Source: Vibrio sp. SNU_ST1 | GTDB taxonomy: Bacteria; Pseudomonadota; Gammaproteobacteria; Enterobacterales; Vibrionaceae | Length of the DNA: 64,000 nt | Direction: 5' to 3' | Assembly: GCF_030563405.1 (NCBI RefSeq) | Contig: NZ_CP130748.1 | Span: 1,178,001-1,242,000, forward strand | In this document: one piece after another, positions 20,111-29,200 of the stretch | Layout of the letters: each line of letters starts with the position of its first letter | How positions within the stretch are numbered: position 1 is the first letter of the stretch | Notes under the pieces: model-generated | Told to the model about the DNA's origin: nothing | Databases searched by the model: none | The model's input: the letters and a program-made list of their open reading frames with translations, nothing else | Position numbers and translations under genes: made by a program

Positions 20111-20926
20111 ATGAGCGATCAACCAGTGCGTTTACATCCGATGTTGTTGGACTTTGTTCGTAAGGAGAAGATCTCAAAGCATCTACTGCGAGTGACTGTT
20201 ACGGGCGACTCTTTAAAAGGGTTCCCTGAAGATCAAAATGGTACACACATAAAAGTGTTTTTCCCCAATAGGGAGAGTGGGATATTGCAGTTACCTTATC
20301 GAGAAGGTGAAACTGTAATTTGGCCTGAGCATAAACCTGTGCCTCGAGCCTATACCGTCAGAAAGTATCGAGCCGATGTGAATGAGCTTGATATCGATTT
20401 CGTGATCCACGGAACCGATTCTCCCGGCGGTGGGTGGGCGATTAAAGCAGAACAAGGTTTCCAAATTGGCCTTGTAGGTCCTGCTGGGCCTGAGCCATTA
20501 ATTGAACCCGCAGATTGGCATATTATTGCGGGAGACCTAACAGCAGTACCAGCCATTAGTGCTATTTTGGAGAACCTTCCCTCCGACACTCAAGGCTATG
20601 TATTTATCGAGATAGAGGATGCTGCAGATAAACATGATATTAAGCATCCGCAAGGTCTGGTTTTGAAGTGGCTAATGAGAGACGAAAAGAGTGATCAATA
20701 TCTATTGAGCAAAGCCATTTCCGGCTTAATTGCACCTAATGGATCTCACTCGCTTTCGGCTTTCATTGCGGGTGAAAATGAAAGCGTGATTGCGTGTCGT
20801 AAAGCGCTTAAACAAGAGTACAAGCTGTCTAGAAAAGATATGTATGCGATTCCCTACTGGAAACGAGGTAAGGATGAAGAAGCATACCATGATGAACGCC
20901 ATGAAGTTATGGATGAAGAGTACTAG
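20111..20926 (+). CDS. viuB: ViuB-like siderophore-interacting protein (ferric-siderophore reductase)
   Basis: A 271-residue cytoplasmic flavoprotein of the SIP family, which reduces ferric siderophore to release iron. The FAD-binding motif is RAYTVRKY, followed by DFVIHGTDSPGGGWA and the C-terminal YAIPYWKRGKDEEAYHDER, typical of ViuB/YqjH. ATG 20111 has AGAGG about eight bases upstream. It is the last gene of the ligase-lyase-vibB operon and is closed by a strong palindromic terminator. Confidence 0.9.
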   Translation: MSDQPVRLHPMLLDFVRKEKISKHLLRVTVTGDSLKGFPEDQNGTHIKVFFPNRESGILQLPYREGETVIWPEHKPVPRAYTVRKYRADVNELDIDFVIHGTDSPGGGWAIKAEQGFQIGLVGPAGPEPLIEPADWHIIAGDLTAVPAISAILENLPSDTQGYVFIEIEDAADKHDIKHPQGLVLKWLMRDEKSDQYLLSKAISGLIAPNGSHSLSAFIAGENESVIACRKALKQEYKLSRKDMYAIPYWKRGKDEEAYHDERHEVMDEEY

Positions 20927-20944
20927 CTTGCCTGTTTTAGAAAA

Positions 20945-20974
20945 CAAAAACCGATCTCATGAGATCGGTTTTTG
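20945..20974. terminator. Bidirectional terminator, viuB / vibE
   Basis: A perfect 30-base palindrome centred at 20959/20960 with A- and T-runs inside both arms (AAAAACCGATCTC / GAGATCGGTTTTT), between convergent genes. Confidence 0.9.
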
Positions 20975-20991
20975 TTAGTACCTTTGGGTGC

Positions 20992-22611
20992 TTAAGCATA
21001 CGCCTCTCGGAGGCGTTTCTTATTCACTTTGCCGACAGGTGTCTTGGGCAATGAATCGACAAATTTGATTAAATCTGGGATTTTGTAATCAGCTAAGCCA
21101 CAATCACGTAGGAAATATTTTAGTTTGAAGGGATTTATGTCTGCCCCTTCGACTTTAACGATTACAGCGCAACTTCGTTCTCCTAAGTAGTCGTCAGGTA
21201 TCGCAATGAGAGCGGCATCATGAACCCCATCGTGTCGAATTAGGTGGTTTTCGACCTCTTCTGCTGCAATCTTTTCCCCCCCTCGGTTAATCTGGTCTTT
21301 ATCTCGCCCTGTTACAATGATATTACCGTCCTTAGTCTGTTTAACTATGTCACCAGTGTGATAAAACCCTTGTTGGTCGAATGAAAGACGGTTGTGTTCT
21401 TTTGCTTGATAATAGCCGCGAATGGTGTAAGGACCTTGAGTGAGAAGAAAACCTTCCTCTCCGCAGGATACTGACTCCCCCTCTTCATTCACGATTTTAA
21501 TCCGATCATGTTGTGAAATAGGGCGCCCTTGGGTAGAGGCAATAACTTCCATAGGATCATCCAATCTAGTGTAGTTCACTAGCCCTTCAGCCATACCAAA
21601 GACTTGTTGAAGCTGACAACCTAACTTGTTTGGTAGGTCTGTAGCCGCCGTTTGGCTAAACTTAGCGCCACCGACTTGAACTAATTTTAAGCTTGAAAGA
21701 TCATGAGTAGTGGATTGAGCCTGCTCCATCCACAGCAGTGCTAGTGGGGGAACTAAGCCCGATACGGTAATTTTATGCTCTTCAATTAGTTTAAACGCTG
21801 ATTTTGGGGTAGGGTCATGCGTAAGAACAACCGTACCTCCAGCGAAAAAGACCCCTAAAGCTCCCGGTGAACTTAATGGGAAATTATGTGCAACCGGCAG
21901 CGCACATAAGTAGCGAGTGTTTTCAGTAAACTTACAGATAGTGTTACTGCCAATCACGCTATAAGCATAGTCATTGTGGGTTCGAGGTATCAGTTTTGGC
22001 GTACCGGTTGTTCCACCTGACAATTGGAAAAATGCCAGTTCAGATGCTTCTGCTTCTTGTTTATCGTCGGGTTGCCCCGTGAAATCATCAAGCGATGTGA
22101 ACCTTGGATCTGCCAAGTCCGTAGCATCACAGCGAACGATGATATGTTCTAATTCATTACTTTCATCTAACACTTGCTTAGCTAAGGCTTGGTAATTAAA
22201 GCCAGTATGTTTCCCATCTACAATGTAAGCTTTGGCTTTGGCGTGTTGGCAAAAATAAGATACTTCCGAGAAGCGATGAGCGGGAAGAGCTAAAACGGGT
22301 CGAATACCTTTCTGTAACAAGGCAAAATAGCAGAAATAGAATTCGGCTACGTTTGTCATTTGTAATACGACATTGTCGCCCTTCATTAACCCTAAAGACT
22401 GAAAACCTGAAGCCATTTGAGACACTCTCTCTGCGGCTTGTAAATAGCTAAATTGACGCTCACCACAGATAAGAGCCATGTTGTTACCACACCGCTCAAC
22501 TGAGTGCTGAAAATGATCGAAAAGAGTTCTGTCTTGCCAATAACCTAGCTCTCTATACAAAGAAGCTTGGGGTGTTGGCCAATCTGTATAATCCATATGT
22601 TCATTCGACAT
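20992..22611 (-). CDS. vibE: 2,3-dihydroxybenzoate-AMP ligase
   Basis: Stand-alone adenylation enzyme (EntE/VibE/DhbE family), 539 residues, activating DHB for transfer to VibB. The P-loop is [18 protein letters not shown] and the catalytic Lys lies in [10 protein letters not shown]. The pocket motif HNFPLSSPG carries Ser where the other ligase of this island has Cys; Ser here is the DHB-type residue. The gene starts 11 bases after vibC, so the two form a minus-strand operon. Confidence 0.92.
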   Translation of the reverse strand: MSNEHMDYTDWPTPQASLYRELGYWQDRTLFDHFQHSVERCGNNMALICGERQFSYLQAAERVSQMASGFQSLGLMKGDNVVLQMTNVAEFYFCYFALLQKGIRPVLALPAHRFSEVSYFCQHAKAKAYIVDGKHTGFNYQALAKQVLDESNELEHIIVRCDATDLADPRFTSLDDFTGQPDDKQEAEASELAFFQLSGGTTGTPKLIPRTHNDYAYSVIGSNTICKFTENTRYLCALPVAHNFPLSSPGALGVFFAGGTVVLTHDPTPKSAFKLIEEHKITVSGLVPPLALLWMEQAQSTTHDLSSLKLVQVGGAKFSQTAATDLPNKLGCQLQQVFGMAEGLVNYTRLDDPMEVIASTQGRPISQHDRIKIVNEEGESVSCGEEGFLLTQGPYTIRGYYQAKEHNRLSFDQQGFYHTGDIVKQTKDGNIIVTGRDKDQINRGGEKIAAEEVENHLIRHDGVHDAALIAIPDDYLGERSCAVIVKVEGADINPFKLKYFLRDCGLADYKIPDLIKFVDSLPKTPVGKVNKKRLREAYA

Positions 22612-22622
22612 TATGAGTCTAC

Positions 22623-23804
22623 CTATGCCGTCAACATATCTTTAAGTTGGATACCTGCTGCCGTTAAGATGGTGTTCATTTTGGCACCAGTTTCATCCAG
22701 TTCGCTTTGTGGATGTGATTCATCAACAATACCTGCTCCAGCAAAAACTTTCATTTGTCGTTTTTGGACCTCAGCACAACGGATCGTCACCACCCACTCC
22801 CCATTACCTCTTGAATCACACCAACCAACCATACCGGTAAAATACCCTCGGTCGAATTGCTCCAATTTTCGGATAGCTTCATACGCTTTCTGTCGCGGAT
22901 AACCGCAAACTGCAGGGGTAGGGTGTAATTCAGCAGCGACTTCCAACACATTAGTGTGAGGGTTATTGACTTGACCCTCTAGTACCGTGGAGAGATGAAG
23001 CATGGTTTTTGTTTCTATGACTGATGGAATCATAGGTGTGTACAGATTGTGGCAATACTTGCTCATCACACGCTCAACTTCTTCTACAACTAGACCATGT
23101 TCGTGCAGATCTTTGTTGGTATTGAGCAATGAATTTGTTGAGCTTTGATTCTGTTCGTCCAGTTCAGAACGCGGGCGCGATCCTGCGAGTGGGTTAGAGG
23201 TGAGATAACTGCCTTTTTTTGCAACAAGGAGTTCTGGACTCGCCCCCATTAGCTTTTGGTTGTCATTGATATTCGCTGCGAACGTATAGCCTTTCGAGTT
23301 GATTGATAACAGATTACGAAGCAAAGTTTGCTGCTGAATATCAGCGTCTGTTTCTACTTCAATAGCCCGAGAAAGAACCACTTTTGAAAGCTCTGTGTTG
23401 GCAAACATATCAAGAAGGTCGGATACCCCTTGCTTATAATGGTTACCGCTTGGGGAAGAAATGACGTGCGCATCGGCAGAAGAAAGCGGATTTGAGTGTA
23501 AGGATCTTGTACTACTAGAGATGAATAACTTCTCTGGGATAATAAATTTAGTCGGGTTTTCTTCGTTAAATGGGACGACACCAAATAGCACTGGATTATC
23601 GGCTTCTGATTTTTTAGCCGCCTGGAGCATTTCGTTCGCCTTCTCGGCTAGCTCTGAAAATGCAATAGGCTGGTGGAACTCATTTTCAATACCTTTACCC
23701 ATCATCGTATTACTGGGAGAAGCGAAGAAAAATGGAGATGACAATAGCTCTTTATCTAGCAGATCACTTTCCATTTTTGAATAGCCAATGACTTCACGTT
23801 TCAT
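22623..23804 (-). CDS. vibC: Isochorismate synthase
   Basis: EntC/VibC-type enzyme of 393 residues, converting chorismate to isochorismate. Typical segments are [53 protein letters not shown] and [20 protein letters not shown]. Its product feeds both the DHB branch (VibB, VibA) and, by inference, the salicylate branch. GAGGGA precedes the ATG. It is divergent from vibA with a Fur-like box in between. Confidence 0.93.
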   Translation of the reverse strand: MKREVIGYSKMESDLLDKELLSSPFFFASPSNTMMGKGIENEFHQPIAFSELAEKANEMLQAAKKSEADNPVLFGVVPFNEENPTKFIIPEKLFISSSTRSLHSNPLSSADAHVISSPSGNHYKQGVSDLLDMFANTELSKVVLSRAIEVETDADIQQQTLLRNLLSINSKGYTFAANINDNQKLMGASPELLVAKKGSYLTSNPLAGSRPRSELDEQNQSSTNSLLNTNKDLHEHGLVVEEVERVMSKYCHNLYTPMIPSVIETKTMLHLSTVLEGQVNNPHTNVLEVAAELHPTPAVCGYPRQKAYEAIRKLEQFDRGYFTGMVGWCDSRGNGEWVVTIRCAEVQKRQMKVFAGAGIVDESHPQSELDETGAKMNTILTAAGIQLKDMLTA

Positions 23805-23946
23805 AACAGGTCCCTCTTTGTGTATAGATCGTTATGACGATGTGCAATTACTTACATTGATGTTCTTAAAGGAACTCATTTGTCATGCACTTCATCGGGT
23901 TGCTTATTTTGGTCAGTAAGATTACATTTACATTTATTTAAATGCT

Positions 23947-23965
23947 AATGATAATGATTTCTATT
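23947..23965. promoter_or_regulatory. Candidate Fur box, vibC/vibA intergenic
   Basis: AATGATAATGATTTCTATT matches 14 of 16 defined consensus positions and lies between the divergent vibC and vibA genes. Confidence 0.65.
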
Positions 23966-24075
23966 TGATGTAAATCGTCATTATTGAAGGCTGCTCACAT
24001 TCTTCGATTTTTGTTTTATGTAAATGTATACAAAAGTCGCAATTTTGATTGTTTATTATTCGGTTGTTTAGGTAT

Positions 24076-24861
24076 ATGGAAAGATTTCTTGAAGGACAAT
24101 TAGTGTTATTAACGGGTGCTGCAAAAGGTATTGGTTTTAGCACGTTAGAGAGTTTGTTGGACTCGGGAGCTAAGGTGCTTGCTACGGATATTGATAGCCA
24201 ACTCCTCGCGACTAAATCTGAATCTCTAGCGAGAAAGTATCCAGATCAGCTCTGGGTTGAACCGTTGGATCTGTCAAAACCTGAGTTAGTAAAACAGAGT
24301 ATTTATCATTGGGTAGCAGAGTATGGTGAGTTTGACCACTTAGTGAGTTGTGCTGGTATTCTTCATTTAGGTGCGCTGTGTGATATGTCATTCGAGCAGA
24401 TAGAAAACACATTTATGGTCAATTCGTTTGGTGCTCTAGCCACAATGCAGGCGGTATCTAAGTGTATGAAAGCTCGGGGGAAGGGGAATATGGTTGTTGT
24501 CGGTTCGAATGCCGCTAATACTCCTAGAGCAAATATGGGGGCTTATGCTGCATCTAAGTCGGCGTTACACATGTTTGTAAAATCCATTGGTATTGAACTC
24601 GCGCCTTTGGGGATTCGTTGCAATATTGTGAGCCCAGGGTCTACACGCACAGAAATGCAATTGCAACTTTGGAATGAGAGTTATGGTGAGGAGCAGGTCA
24701 TTGCCGGTGATGCAACGCAGTTTCGTCTAGGTATTCCGCTCAACAAGATTGCTGAACCCAAAGATATTGCTCAATCGATATTGTTTCTGATGTCTAATGC
24801 AGCTAATCATATCACTATGCATGACTTGCGAATTGATGGTGGTGCAACGCTCGATAACTAG
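24076..24861 (+). CDS. vibA: 2,3-dihydro-2,3-dihydroxybenzoate dehydrogenase
   Basis: Short-chain dehydrogenase of the EntA/VibA type, 261 residues, oxidising 2,3-dihydro-DHB to DHB with NAD+. The nucleotide motif is TGAAKGIGFS, the active site includes YAASK, and the C-terminus has RIDGGATL. I use ATG 24076; the upstream TTG would add nine residues not typical of the family. A single-gene transcript facing the DAHP synthase gene. Confidence 0.92.
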   Translation: MERFLEGQLVLLTGAAKGIGFSTLESLLDSGAKVLATDIDSQLLATKSESLARKYPDQLWVEPLDLSKPELVKQSIYHWVAEYGEFDHLVSCAGILHLGALCDMSFEQIENTFMVNSFGALATMQAVSKCMKARGKGNMVVVGSNAANTPRANMGAYAASKSALHMFVKSIGIELAPLGIRCNIVSPGSTRTEMQLQLWNESYGEEQVIAGDATQFRLGIPLNKIAEPKDIAQSILFLMSNAANHITMHDLRIDGGATLDN

Positions 24862-24907
24862 ACATTATAGAGTTATATGGCGCACAAGCGCCATATAAAA
24901 TTTTAGG

Positions 24908-25978
24908 TTAAGCGACTGTCGATAATTTCTTATGAGCTGCCTCTACCATTGCATTTGCAAAGACATTGAGAATTGCAACGGTATCTTCCCAGTTTAGACA
25001 TTCATCAGTGATGGATTGACCTCTGGTTAGTGGCGTCGCATCTATATTTTGCGCCCCTCCGACTAAGAAGCTTTCAGACATAACGCCGGCGATGTATTGC
25101 TCTCCTGAAATGATTTGCTCTGCAATATTTCGGGCTACATTGAGTTGATTTTTGGCAATTTTCAGACTGTTCCCATGACTACAATCAATGATGATTCGGG
25201 GGTTAAGGCCGTTTAATTCTAATTGTTTTGTTACATCACAGACGTGTACGTTAGTATAGTTTGGCTGTTTTCCACCACGTAAAATGATATGTCCGTTAGG
25301 GTTGCCATGTGTCATTGCAGACATGGGTGTATTACCAAAACCAGAGACATAAACTAGGTGAGGAGATTTCGCGGCGTGAATTGCGTCAATCGCGATCGTT
25401 ACATTGCCATCCGTTCCATTCTTAAACCCAATAGGGCACGGGATGCCTGAAGCCATTTGTCTGTGTGTTTGAGACTCAGTGGTTCTTGCTCCAATAGCGC
25501 CCCAACAAATTAAATCAGATACATATGGGTACACGGTAGTGTCTAAAAACTCGGTTGCCGTTGCAAGCTCTAGATCAACAACATCTTTTAAGAATTTTCT
25601 TGCGACAAACAGCCCCTTGCTCATCTTATGGCTATTGTCTAAATCGGGATCGACAATGAGCCCTTTCCAACCGACGCGGGTTCGTGGTTTTTCAAAATAG
25701 GTTCGCATGACGATCAAGAGCTGGTCGCGATATTTGTTCTGTAGTTCGGCCAACTTACGAGCATACTCTAAAGCAGCCTCTGGGTCGTGGATGGAGCAAG
25801 GTCCAATGATAACGAGCAGACGGTTATCTTTCCCATTTAAAATTTCTGTGATTTCGAATCTTTTATCACGGATAAATCGTTCACTTTTTTCGTCTAGAGT
25901 GATTTCACTCGTTACATCAATCACACTCGGCAGTGGCTCTATCGTGGTTGAATTAAGTTGCTTCTCTAACTCTTGCAT
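24908..25978 (-). CDS. 3-deoxy-7-phosphoheptulonate (DAHP) synthase, class I
   Basis: First enzyme of the shikimate pathway, 356 residues, AroF/G/H family. Motifs: GPCSIHDPEAALEYA, YFEKPRTRVGWKGL, WGAIGARTTESQTHR, FKNGTDG, ILRGGKQPNY and IIDCSHGNS. A copy in a siderophore locus presumably raises chorismate supply under iron limitation; vanchrobactin loci also carry one. The ribosome site AGGAGG is very strong. It is divergent from NRPS1, with two Fur-like boxes between them. Which aromatic acid inhibits it cannot be told by eye. Confidence 0.93.
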   Translation of the reverse strand: MQELEKQLNSTTIEPLPSVIDVTSEITLDEKSERFIRDKRFEITEILNGKDNRLLVIIGPCSIHDPEAALEYARKLAELQNKYRDQLLIVMRTYFEKPRTRVGWKGLIVDPDLDNSHKMSKGLFVARKFLKDVVDLELATATEFLDTTVYPYVSDLICWGAIGARTTESQTHRQMASGIPCPIGFKNGTDGNVTIAIDAIHAAKSPHLVYVSGFGNTPMSAMTHGNPNGHIILRGGKQPNYTNVHVCDVTKQLELNGLNPRIIIDCSHGNSLKIAKNQLNVARNIAEQIISGEQYIAGVMSESFLVGGAQNIDATPLTRGQSITDECLNWEDTVAILNVFANAMVEAAHKKLSTVA

Positions 25979-26066
25979 CCTTCCTCCTAAAACAAGTGTT
26001 CCTTGATGTTATGGCTTCATCAAATGCGCGGTCCAGGTATGATTTGGAAAACATTTAATTTCAATA

Positions 26067-26085
26067 AATGATAATTATTATCATT
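26067..26085. promoter_or_regulatory. Fur box, exact consensus match
   Basis: AATGATAATTATTATCATT is a perfect 9-1-9 inverted repeat and matches all 16 defined positions of the Vibrio-type consensus. It is closest to the DAHP synthase gene. Confidence 0.85.
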
Positions 26086-26197
26086 TAATTTTGAGGATTA
26101 TTGAAATAGGAGCTAGGTGTTGTCAAGCTTATTGTTGGGTGATGTAGTGAGATCATGCCCAATACAATCAGTACATCAACTCATATTAGCCAGTATT

Positions 26198-26230
26198 AAA
26201 CAAAAATGATAACGCTTATCATTTTTGTTT
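26198..26230. promoter_or_regulatory. 33-bp palindrome containing a Fur box, NRPS1 promoter
   Basis: Two perfect 15-base arms (AAACAAAAATGATAA / TTATCATTTTTGTTT) around CGC. The core 26205-26223 matches 14 of 16 Fur consensus positions. It lies 66-98 bases before the NRPS1 start. Confidence 0.7.
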
Positions 26231-26295
26231 GAGTTTATTCTTAAGCTGGTGTATTACATTAGTTTAATAAGCCTCGTGGCACATTAAATGGATGA

Positions 26296-29200
26296 ATGAG
26301 TGTGGAAATGAAGATGAGAGAATTGACGACTGTACAGGCTGCTTATTATGTCGGTAGGCAAACAGGCCAATCGATGGGAGGCGTAGCGGCTCATATTTAT
26401 GCTGAATTTGATGGTGAAAATATCGACTCAGAAAAATTGGCAAGTGCGGTGAGGAAGTTGTACATCAATCATCCTATGTTACGGATGAAAGTTACTTCTG
26501 GTGGTCAACAAACCATCGCTCCTTTATCTTCTATTCATCAACTTATCATTGATGATATTGAACACCTTTCACCATCGGCTACCCGTGACTTTTTAATAGA
26601 GAAGCGCACTGCTATTACTGACCAGAAACTGGATTTAGACAATGGGCAGGCCGCGCAGATCGGTATCACACGTCATTCTAAAGTGCAGTGCCGTTTGCAT
26701 ATCGACGTAGACATGATTGCTGTGGATGCACAGAGCTTCCGAATCTTAGTCGAAGAGTTGGCTAAGCTCTATAGCGATGAACATCAAGGCAACGAGACAC
26801 AAGAGAAGAATTCGTTCTTTGAATATTTAGATAAACAAGCGGCGGACAATTACCTCGTAGCTAAACGACAGTCTGATAAGACATGGTGGCAACAACGATT
26901 ACCAGACATCGCTGGAGCACCTGAGTTTCCGTATGTTAATGGGGATATTGATCGTCAGCATGGGCACAGTCAGCGGTTCACACATCAGTTGACTCAAGAG
27001 CAACGGTCTTCGATCGAAGAGTTAGCCAAGAAACACCACTTAACCTTAACCCAACTTTTTCTAACGCTTTTCTCTCAAGCCGTAGGTAGCTCTTGTAACA
27101 GCCCTGATTTTCGATTGAATGTGCCGACTTTCCACCGCGGTTTCTATACGAACGATGCAGAGACAACGATAGGTGATTTCTCGAACTTGCTGATCTACAG
27201 CGCTAGCTTGAAAGCTCAAGAATCAACGCTTAATCATTGTCGTCGTACTGCCAATCAACTGAACCAATTACTCAACCATGAAAGCTATTCTGGTGTAACG
27301 GTGATGCGAGATTTATCGCGTTACTATGGGACCGTGCAAGCATCGCCTATCGTATTTACATCGGGAATGGATGTTGAAGGTGATGATTTATTCTCTGAGG
27401 CAGTCACAAAAGTCTTCGGAAAAATGAACTGGGTAATCTCTCAAGGTGCTCAGGTTACATTAGATGCACAAATCGCGCCTGCGTACGAAGGTATTTTTGT
27501 CAATTGGGATGTGCGAATGGACGTGTTCCCTAAAGGCTTTGTCGATACCTTGTTTAACAAGTTTATTGCGATTGTTCAATCTTTAGCTGACGAACCTAAT
27601 AGCATACATAACTCTTTGGAAAGTACGCTCGCTCAGTTAGGTTATGCATGTCCTTCGTTACCCTTAGTTACCTCTTCTCCAAAGCCTTTAACAGAGCTAC
27701 AAAAATCTTACCTACTCGGTCGCTCTACTCATATCCCTATGGGTGGCACTGCGATGCATGAATTCCGGGAATACCGAGGGAAAATAGAATCGAGCTTAGT
27801 TGAGTCTCGCCTCGAATCATTGGTAAAAAAGTACGATGCGTTACGGATGCACATCGATGAGAACAAGCTTGTTCAGCAGGTGTCGTCTAAGGTGACTTTG
27901 AATTTTGACTCCCACGACTTTCAACACTTGTCGATTGAGCAAGCGCTAGAGAGAGTTGGTAAAATTCGTCAAGTGAGTAATCACACGATGCACGACCTGT
28001 CGAAGTCGCCATGGCGTGTTTCTGTTATTCAATTGCCTGACTCTGATATCGGTTATCAGACCATTGTCTTTACCAGTTTTGATGCATTAATTGTTGATGG
28101 TAGAACACACTCCCTGATTCTTTCTGAATTATTGAAAAAGAATAGCGGGCAGTTGCATGAGCTCTGTGCTAACAGCACTGAGATTAATCACTTTGATAGT
28201 GAACATGATATTGCCAAAAGGGAGGCAGATATGTCGTTCTGGCAAAGTAAGCTTGACCCAGAGTGCGCGCCACCTTCACTTCCATGGAAACAGCGATTGG
28301 ATCATATAAAGGCTTCGCGTTACCAGCGAGAAAGCATTGTTATAGACAAAACTGCATTAACTCAGTTAACGATGGCGAGTGCAGCCAACAGCTTGTTTTT
28401 GAACTCAGCACTCTCTGCTCTTGTTCTTGAAGGGATGTCGTATTGGACGACAGAACAAGAGATGAGAGTTGGTTTTCCGGTAGCGATCCCACAAAGCGAT
28501 CAACCTCTTGGTAATGGTTCGACGTTCGTGATTTTGGAGTACCGAAAGAATGAAGGCAGCTTGCTAGAGCGAGCACAGGGTATGCAAAATGATATGTTTG
28601 AGGCGCTTGATCATCTCGACTTTTCTGGTGTTGATATCAATCGTCAGTTAATGACTTCGCGAACCAGTTCATTGGCTTTACCTGTTGTAGTGACGAATGG
28701 TCTAACTTGGGATGCATTATCCGATGACGATGAACTCGTCTTCTTTGATGGTATCACCCAAACCCCTCAAGTCGCGTTAGATATCCGCCTTAATTTTGAT
28801 GAAAGGCGAAATCTAGTATTGAGTTTTGACTATGCGGTTGACGCACTAGATAAACGAGTGGTTGTCTCCATTCTTGAATCGATAGAGCGTCACATTGAGA
28901 CCGTATGTGAGACCCATGATTTTGACATCCCTTCACATAAGGTACTCAACCTTGAACACTATAAATTGAACTGTGATGTAAAAGAGTTTGAATGTTCCAA
29001 GTTCTTATCCAAGATAGCGCGTAATCTTGCGGAAAAGGCGAGTGATGATATCGCGGTCATTTGTGGTGAACGGCATATCAGCTACAAGGCATTTGGGGAG
29101 GACGTCCATAAAGTGATGCAGCATATTGCTCACCTTGGCTTGAAGCAAGGTGATGTGTTGGCCATCTGTTTGCCAAAGAGCCCTGAGCATTTAGTGATGA

